Assembly: GCF_022568815.1 (NCBI RefSeq)
Contig: NZ_JAKZHX010000019.1
Span: forward strand, 59,070-123,069
Length of the DNA stretch: 64,000 nt
Source: Undibacterium paludis
Lineage (GTDB): Bacteria; Pseudomonadota; Gammaproteobacteria; Burkholderiales; Burkholderiaceae_D
Direction: 5' to 3'
Position 1 is the stretch's first letter. The number at the start of each line of letters is the position of its first letter. Under the pieces are notes generated by a model, which saw only the letters and a list, made by a program, of their open reading frames with translations, did no database searches and was not told where the DNA came from. A program made the position numbers and the translations under genes. Below are positions 59,113 to 64,000 of this stretch, one piece after another.

Positions 59113-59601
59113 TTACGGTCCGTCAATTCCGCAGTCTGCTGCTCTTGATGAATATTGTCGCTGGCACCATTTAATCCATTGAGAACGATTTTTTTTCCGA
59201 CGCTCCATACGTTCAGCACGTGGAGTATCCGCATCGAACGCTCCAAAATCTTGGTTAGTCATGTGCCGAAGAATTGCAGCTAGCGCATCATGAACTAGTT
59301 CTGCCCCATAATGTACACTCCTCTCCGACGCATTAGGTAAACGATTTAACAGACTAATTTGAGGGTCCGGTAAAGAACGCATGTCGTCAAGATGACTAAT
59401 AATAAAAGGCACGGCATCGTCTCCCAAAGCTTGAATATTTTCGAAAGCAATCACTTCTTCTTTGCTAGCGGTCATTTGATTAACTAGCTTTGTTACACGA
59501 ATAGAAAGTGAGGTTCCCGCCTTAGGTTCTTGCTTATATAGGAAAAAGAATGCCAATGCACCAATTGCACATAAAAATAATAAACTACGAAGTTTTAACA
59601 A
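59113..59601 (-). CDS. Membrane-anchored HEAT-like protein
   Basis: A 162-residue protein with an N-terminal hydrophobic segment (LLFLCAIGALAFFFLY), then a helical region (FENIQALGDDAVPFIISHLD, VHDALAAILRHMTNQDFGAF) and a basic Cys-containing tail. It probably faces the periplasm. A periplasmic immunity protein is possible. Confidence 0.6.
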   Translation of the reverse strand: MLKLRSLLFLCAIGALAFFFLYKQEPKAGTSLSIRVTKLVNQMTASKEEVIAFENIQALGDDAVPFIISHLDDMRSLPDPQISLLNRLPNASERSVHYGAELVHDALAAILRHMTNQDFGAFDADTPRAERMERRKKNRSQWIKWCQRQYSSRAADCGIDGP

Positions 59602-59625
59602 ATAATATGCTCTCTCAAAAATAAT

Positions 59626-59970
59626 TTAAGGTGTCACTGAAATTTTATGAATACGTAATACAGCATCAGCCGAACTACCGATCAAGCTTGGATGATCAAC
59701 CAGATCACGCAGCACCTCAATTGCTTTTTCTTTCTCAGAGTAGTTAAGCAAATGTGCAGCAGCGGCAAGTCTTACTTTTGCCGAATTGTGTTCAAGCAAT
59801 GGCAACAGGTAATCTGCGACCATGGCACTTTCTGCCCATTTGGCGACAATTTTTTTATTGGCACGCTCTTTCGCGTTTCCATGCTTAGCACTTCCTTGCC
59901 AATATTCCTCGGCATTGTTGATGAACTCCATTTGTTCCGCACTTGTTACGTTTGCCATTTCCGACATCAT
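59626..59970 (-). CDS. DUF2019-like HEAT-type protein (copy 2)
   Basis: A 114-residue paralogue of the 57385 gene: NAKERANKKIVAKWAESAMV, LLPLLEHNSAKVRLAAAAHL, KEKAIEVLRDLVDHPSLIGS, ADAVLRIHKISVTP. The identity is highest in the second half. The two copies flank a four-gene block, so a segmental duplication or repeated capture is likely. Confidence 0.7.
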   Translation of the reverse strand: MMSEMANVTSAEQMEFINNAEEYWQGSAKHGNAKERANKKIVAKWAESAMVADYLLPLLEHNSAKVRLAAAAHLLNYSEKEKAIEVLRDLVDHPSLIGSSADAVLRIHKISVTP

Positions 59971-60064
59971 TTCAAATCAAATTCAATTACCATCTATATT
60001 GATAGTCAAAAATTTTGTCAATCAAACCGGCATCCAGTAATTCGACTGATGCAGCTTTGTACCA

Positions 60065-60571
60065 CTATAAAAAAGGAACCGGTAAAGCAATAATTTCTGC
60101 TCTGGTAAGCTTCTCTTTGGGTTCCTTTTCAATCACTCCTATGAGTGCCTTTAAATCACCTACACAATAACGGCTTATGTCATATGTAATTGGAAAAATC
60201 TGATTAACAGTCAATCCTATAAAAATTTCAAGCGCCTCAGGACCAAAGCGCTCCCGCTCAATATCGTGATATCTCGCCAAAGTAAACCACTTATCATCTT
60301 TAAAAATTGAAAGAGTTAAGAAGTGCTGCGTTAGTTGTGCATTGCTTGCGTCAACATTTCCAATCAACGCCCATGTGTCTGCGCCATTGGCGAAACGAAC
60401 CTTAGTACCAACAAGTTTCCCTGTTAAGCTTTTTACAGGCATTCTTTTTATTGCGCGAACAACCGTTTCCCCAATTTTTTCATGAGAATTTGTATATTGC
60501 CAGACTGGGTATTTTTTCAAATCAGCAATTGTTAGCAATTCAACTGGTTTAGCTTTTTCATACACGGTCAT
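60065..60571 (-). CDS. Immunity-type protein with PVW motif
   Basis: A 168-residue protein. Its opening, LLTIADLKKYPVWQYTNSHE, recalls the genes at 47001 and 61653 (DL..YPVWYF), but the rest differs (FANGADTWALIGNVDASN, HFLTLSIFKDDKWFTLARYH). It may be a distant member of the same immunity group. A remnant frame abuts its start (stop-start TAAATG). Confidence 0.6.
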   Translation of the reverse strand: MTVYEKAKPVELLTIADLKKYPVWQYTNSHEKIGETVVRAIKRMPVKSLTGKLVGTKVRFANGADTWALIGNVDASNAQLTQHFLTLSIFKDDKWFTLARYHDIERERFGPEALEIFIGLTVNQIFPITYDISRYCVGDLKALIGVIEKEPKEKLTRAEIIALPVPFL

Positions 60572-60718
60572 TTAGGAAATCCATCTCTTATCATGACCTA
60601 ATATCAAAGAACATCTAATCAATCCTTCGCGCTCGATTATCATAATCTGTGCAAAACCGTCATCGTCAATATTCACAATTATTTCGCTCCTGCTTTGCCA
60701 GCGCCAATAATTCCTGCA
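60572..60718 (-). pseudogene. Remnant coding frame upstream of the 60065 gene
   Basis: A 48-codon minus-strand frame (IIVNIDDDGFAQIMIIEREG, then CSLILGHDKRWIS) ends with TAA directly against the ATG of the next gene, the same stop-start join seen at 62461/62462. It lacks a clear start and looks like the tail of a lost array gene. Confidence 0.4.
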
Positions 60719-60728
60719 TCACGGGACT

Positions 60729-61127
60729 CTAAGATTCGGGCGATGTAATACGAAATTTTTCCTGAAAATCTTCGACAAACTGCTGTAAATCAAAATCATC
60801 AATTTTGTATTTTGAAATGACCTCTGGAATTTCTTTCAACAGCAATTCAGAAATTATCATTTTCTTCTTAATGAAATCGACGCTTTTCATTTCCGGCAGA
60901 TCAAGCATGATATCCACATATAATTTCTTCTCTTTTTTCGACAAGCGTATTCGTCGTTTCAGATTCAAAGCGGGGTCTTGACACATGAGAACAATGGTAA
61001 TCCCAATTAGTCCAATACCATAATCCCGCTCTTGGAAGTAGGCGTGGTAGTTATCGTCAGAGAATGCCTTTAGAACCTGATCAATCTTTGACTCCCAATC
61101 GAAGTCACCTAAGATATTGAGTCTCAT
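60729..61127 (-). CDS. Immunity-type protein
   Basis: A 132-residue protein (MRLNILGDFDWESKIDQVLK, IGLIGITIVLMCQDPALNLK, IRLSKKEKKLYVDIMLDLPE, IPEVISKYKIDDFDLQQFVE). The pattern R.R.SKKEKKLYVDIMLDL recalls an immunity family found with bacterial polymorphic toxins (Imm44-like); this naming is tentative. It is intact and AT-rich. Confidence 0.6.
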   Translation of the reverse strand: MRLNILGDFDWESKIDQVLKAFSDDNYHAYFQERDYGIGLIGITIVLMCQDPALNLKRRIRLSKKEKKLYVDIMLDLPEMKSVDFIKKKMIISELLLKEIPEVISKYKIDDFDLQQFVEDFQEKFRITSPES

Positions 61128-61160
61128 GTCTTTACCGAATTGAATAGTTTTTCGCTCAGC

Positions 61161-61553
61161 TTACACTTTAAAAAACTGCCAGATAACATAAAGAATAAAT
61201 CCGAATATGACAACCAATACTGGCGCCAACCAAATTACAACGCTCTTAAGAACTGCTTTTGGTGAGAGATTTTCCAAAGACGTAATTTCATCCTCGGCCT
61301 TTTTCAACAGATACTGATCGAATTCATAGTTACCAGATTTAGCAATATGTTTCCCGATCTCCAGCAATTCTTGCCATGTTTTAGCTGCATACTCGTTACC
61401 GTATTCGTTTGACTGAATTTCGAAACTAATCGACAACATCAAACTTTTTGCTATGTCGATCTTTTCTTCCGGGAGAAAAGAACAAGAAGGACAACGATCT
61501 TTAAACCATTTTTTTTGCGAGCCGCATTTAATGCAAATTGATGTAAATTTCAT
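61161..61553 (-). CDS. Zinc-ribbon protein with C-terminal membrane helix
   Basis: A 130-residue protein: the N-terminal SICIKCGSQKKWFKDRCPSC gives four zinc ligands, a helical middle (WQELLEIGKHIAKSGNYEFD) follows, and the C-terminus is a membrane segment (SVVIWLAPVLVVIFGFILYV). It is likely tail-anchored in the inner membrane. Function unknown. Confidence 0.6.
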   Translation of the reverse strand: MKFTSICIKCGSQKKWFKDRCPSCSFLPEEKIDIAKSLMLSISFEIQSNEYGNEYAAKTWQELLEIGKHIAKSGNYEFDQYLLKKAEDEITSLENLSPKAVLKSVVIWLAPVLVVIFGFILYVIWQFFKV

Positions 61554-61652
61554 TTGCGCATTACACGATCAATTAATCTCATATTTCTGTTCAGAGTTTT
61601 TCATTAAACCCAGGTACATTTTCTTTCTAGACGTCTCCTAATTGAGGACGTC

Positions 61653-62099
61653 TCAAATGAAATCAATTTGATTTTCCTTATCCAAAAAATATAAGCCCAA
61701 AAGCCTCCCTTTTATTGAAGGGAGACCAGCATGCTCTTGGCTCACGAAATCTAATGGGAATTTATCGCGCAAAACCTGTTGTGATAACCCTTCTTTTTCC
61801 CAGGAAGGACGTCTTATACCATTCCAGAATGTTAAATATTCTTCTTTATTAACAAATATGGCGGGTTGCAACGTTTCTACTGATTTATCGTAATTCCAAT
61901 AAATATAACCATCATACTGGCGACCATCTTTGTCAAAAAAATCTGTCCTAACAAGAATTTGATGATCAGGGAAAAACGGATTCCCAGTTTCAAATGGTTT
62001 TATTGAAAGTTCATCTTCTACAGTCTCATCCATCGGAAAATACCAAACAGGATATTTTTCCAAGTCAGAAAGGGTTAAGTCATAAACTTGTTTATGCAT
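61653..62099 (-). CDS. Immunity-type protein, paralogue of the 47001 gene
   Basis: A 148-residue protein from ATG 62099; a TTG at 62129 in the fused pseudogene tail is rejected. It aligns throughout with the 47001 protein (KYPVWYFPMDETVEDELSIK, DFFDKDGRQYDGYIYWNYDK, FWNGIRRPSWEKEG, LGLYFLDKENQIDF). Two copies 14 kb apart, one in the array and one outside it, suggest spread of immunity genes within the island. Confidence 0.7.
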   Translation of the reverse strand: MHKQVYDLTLSDLEKYPVWYFPMDETVEDELSIKPFETGNPFFPDHQILVRTDFFDKDGRQYDGYIYWNYDKSVETLQPAIFVNKEEYLTFWNGIRRPSWEKEGLSQQVLRDKFPLDFVSQEHAGLPSIKGRLLGLYFLDKENQIDFI

Positions 62100-62126
62100 T
62101 TGTTTTGAGGCTAAAAAAAATACTTC

Positions 62127-62461
62127 CAAGTTTTTTTCTTAATGCGACTACATCCCACAGATACTCTACAGATTTCTCTGAAACAACCATCGCATCAGGA
62201 GCAACATCATGAATCTCCAGCACTATTATGATGCTCCAGTCTGGGGCATTCTTGCATAAAAATTCTTCAATTCCCCACTAGTTCTGGCGTCAGAAAATCT
62301 GGATTGAATATGCAGATTTTCTGATGTTTTTCACCCCAATCATCGTCCAGAAGCTAAAAATCTCCTGGGCCAAATGCGTTATCTTTACCTCTGGCACTCA
62401 ATATCAGAAGCAGCTTCTGGTAGACAATTTCCCAAGTGGATTCACGCATAATCTCAACCAT
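62127..62461 (-). pseudogene. Broken copy of the 58669 gene
   Basis: The minus-strand sequence from ATG 62461 matches the 58669 gene from its start, but the Trp codon of its DFWL motif is now TAG at 62354-62356, and an indel near 62270 shifts the frame. The 3' end is lost just before the 61653 gene. The upstream gene stops at TAA directly against this ATG. Confidence 0.88.
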
Positions 62462-62935
62462 TTAGGACAAGGCTTCATCGAAAATACGTCCTAAATCTGC
62501 CCTCAATTTTTCAACATTGAAATCAAGTTTATTCCTTTTAACGACATTTTCCAGTAAAGAAATTTTACCTAGAATAGCGCTTCTTAAAAATTGATACCTT
62601 TCGTTTTCTTCTCTATCAAAAAAGTTTTCACTATTTGCGATTATTGGTATTCCGATAGATTTCTCTTTTTTTCTATAATTTTCAATCTCCTTTAAATTAT
62701 TCAATTCATAAGGTAAAGGATTCAAATAAAATTGAAAAAGAATAATATTTAACCCACTGCCATAATCTGAAGAACGCAGTTTTTTCAAAATTTTGGAAAT
62801 GCCTGCATCTCCCCAAATATATGTCCTGAACACCCCCCCTTTTTCTTTAGCTTGTTCCTTAGTTCGCTGATCATCGTCCCAGTTAACTGATGGTCCACTT
62901 ACAAAACATCCTAGAAAAATTGCTTCAGAATTCAT
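62462..62935 (-). CDS. Likely cognate immunity protein of the Rhs toxin
   Basis: A 157-residue protein (SEAIFLGCFVSGPSVNWDDD, GVFRTYIWGDAGISKILKKL, NIILFQFYLNPLPYELNN). Family not recognised. It is the first gene after the Rhs stop, 18 bp downstream on the same strand, which is the standard place of a cognate immunity gene. Confidence 0.7.
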   Translation of the reverse strand: MNSEAIFLGCFVSGPSVNWDDDQRTKEQAKEKGGVFRTYIWGDAGISKILKKLRSSDYGSGLNIILFQFYLNPLPYELNNLKEIENYRKKEKSIGIPIIANSENFFDREENERYQFLRSAILGKISLLENVVKRNKLDFNVEKLRADLGRIFDEALS

Positions 62936-62953
62936 AATTTATATCCCTTCAAA

Positions 62954-64000
62954 TCAATGTCCATTCAAATTCAGAGGGCCGCGCCTAAAAATGTTTTCCA
63001 TTGCTTCCCACTCATAAGCTGTCAGCCTATTAGGAAACAAAATCTTTTCCATATATTTATCTGACATAAATTCCCTTGTATATCTCGACTCGGCATTTAG
63101 CTGGGAAGTAATACCATTTTTAAGAAAAACTTCTCCCTCTTTTGAAAAAAGCTTATACCCCCAGGTTGGCCTGAGACTTTTTAGCGAGTTCCCATGTACT
63201 GCGACGTTTTCAATAGCTTCTACTGCTGCTACTTCACATGTTCGTGCTGTGTTAGCAGCCATTTTCGTAGCATTCGCAAATGGTGCCAAACCAGGCAGCA
63301 TTGCACCTGTAGATAAAGCCGCAGCAACCTCAGCCCCGATCAGTAATTGTTCCGCGTATACCGCACCATAATAACAAGCAATTAACAACGGCCCAAAACA
63401 ACGTCCCGACGGATCAGTAAAGCTGATCGGATTCCCTCCGACATACCCATACCCATTAATCCCCCCAGCCAACCCAATCGGGTCTTCCGCGATAAACCGA
63501 TGCGTCGCTGGCGAGTAGTAACGTGCACGGTAATAGTACAAGCCATTGCCGTCATTCTCCCTACCTGTGTACTGGAATGCATTATTAACTACCGCATCTG
63601 CCCTGGTATTACCATACGGGTCATAGCTGTAATCAACAACTTTGTCACCCGTACCATTTGTCAGGCGGATAGTCGAACCAATGGCGTCAGTGAGGTATGT
63701 CAGACTGGTCGCTGTTGATCCTGATCCGCTCTGCTGCACCAGTACCTGATCTATCCCTGCGGTGATGTAACTCGCCCTGATACTGGCTGTGTCTGCCTGT
63801 GTTGCGTTGAGCCCGTTTAGTTCCTGAACAATATTCACTCCATCATACACAAAGCCCGTACTGACTCCATTGACAGTCTTTGTTTGTCTTCTGCCCAATG
63901 CATCATAAGTAAAGCTGGCCGTTTCTGTGTTGGTACTGTCCTTGATCTGGATGAGCTGGTTACGCGCATTCCAGACATAGGTGTTGATGCCGTCGCTTTG
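62954..64000 (-). CDS. Rhs-family toxin, C-terminal part (5' end outside window)
   Basis: The frame is open to the window edge (348 codons here). YD repeats (TYVWNARNQLIQIKDS, FTYDALGRRQTKT) lead to the Rhs core end: SYDPYGNTRADAVVNN, FQYTGRENDGNGLYYYRARY, and DPIGLAGGINGYGYVGGNPI, then the DPSGR boundary after which toxins vary. A hydrophobic segment follows (EVAAALSTGAMLPGLAPF), then a ~75-residue tip: WGYKLFSKEGEVFLKNGITS, RYTREFM, AYEWEAMENIFRRGPLNLN. That pattern fits a URI/GIY-YIG-like nuclease. It would be delivered by a type VI or similar system; the N-terminal delivery domain is not in the window. Confidence 0.85.
   Translation of the reverse strand, partial: QSDGINTYVWNARNQLIQIKDSTNTETASFTYDALGRRQTKTVNGVSTGFVYDGVNIVQELNGLNATQADTASIRASYITAGIDQVLVQQSGSGSTATSLTYLTDAIGSTIRLTNGTGDKVVDYSYDPYGNTRADAVVNNAFQYTGRENDGNGLYYYRARYYSPATHRFIAEDPIGLAGGINGYGYVGGNPISFTDPSGRCFGPLLIACYYGAVYAEQLLIGAEVAAALSTGAMLPGLAPFANATKMAANTARTCEVAAVEAIENVAVHGNSLKSLRPTWGYKLFSKEGEVFLKNGITSQLNAESRYTREFMSDKYMEKILFPNRLTAYEWEAMENIFRRGPLNLNGH

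Overview
The window looks like the accessory part of a betaproteobacterial chromosome, most likely Burkholderiales and probably Oxalobacteraceae (Undibacterium/Janthinobacterium-like). The basis is the codon usage and GC-rich backbone genes, a DUF4148 exported protein, the LysR/MarR style of regulation, and short intergenic repeats carrying CCCGC..GCGGG cores. This placement is inference; no rRNA or tRNA gene is present to confirm it. Several blocks are visibly AT-richer than the backbone (HigBA, the SIR2-STAND gene, and the immunity array from 53 to 63 kb), as expected for transferred defence and competition genes.

Region by region. (1) 1-10.5 kb is a prophage-like control and replication block without structural or integrase genes. 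It holds a HigB/HigA-ImmA module, a minus-strand replication set (DnaC-like loader, O-like initiator, small Cys-rich protein), a divergent S24 repressor, and a run of small plus-strand genes with a second SSB. (2) 10.5-16.6 kb carries two tandem polymorphic-toxin cassettes. They share an N-terminus but have different C-terminal toxins (Ntox30-like, then YwqJ-like deaminase), each followed by candidate immunity genes; a partial gene duplicate sits between them. (3) 17-22.8 kb is mixed: an orphan ExbD-like protein, a LysR regulator, a DUF4148 protein and an exported CxxCH protein. (4) 22.9-33.2 kb is a tightly coupled nine-gene operon. It starts with a RibA-RibD(C) fusion and a WD40 protein, a combination reminiscent of toxoflavin clusters. 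It continues with a sulfotransferase, a VOC protein, a PLP decarboxylase, a GT8 glycosyltransferase, an ATP-grasp-like protein and a Kdo-transferase-like protein.

(5) 33.6-37.2 kb is a single large SIR2-STAND-repeat gene, a likely anti-phage NAD-depleting sensor. (6) 37.6-42.1 kb holds an isochorismatase/MarR pair, a lipoprotein peptidase, a membrane protein and a class-C-like serine hydrolase. (7) 42.0-46.1 kb holds a SIR2 protein with seven near-identical 47-residue repeats. The gene sits inside a scarred tandem duplication: a 261-bp repeat and a ~160-bp repeat meet at a chimeric junction. (8) 46-52.7 kb holds a PP2C-like phosphatase, a secreted protein, a DUF1254/DUF1214 protein and a second serine hydrolase. 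(9) 52.8-64 kb is a minus-strand array of small orphan immunity-type genes and broken copies, lying downstream of the 3' end of an Rhs gene with a URI/GIY-YIG-like toxin tip.

Taken together, the window is a defence and competition island: toxin-antitoxin, two polymorphic-toxin loci, two SIR2 proteins and a phage remnant. An apparently uncharacterised biosynthetic operon lies in its middle.
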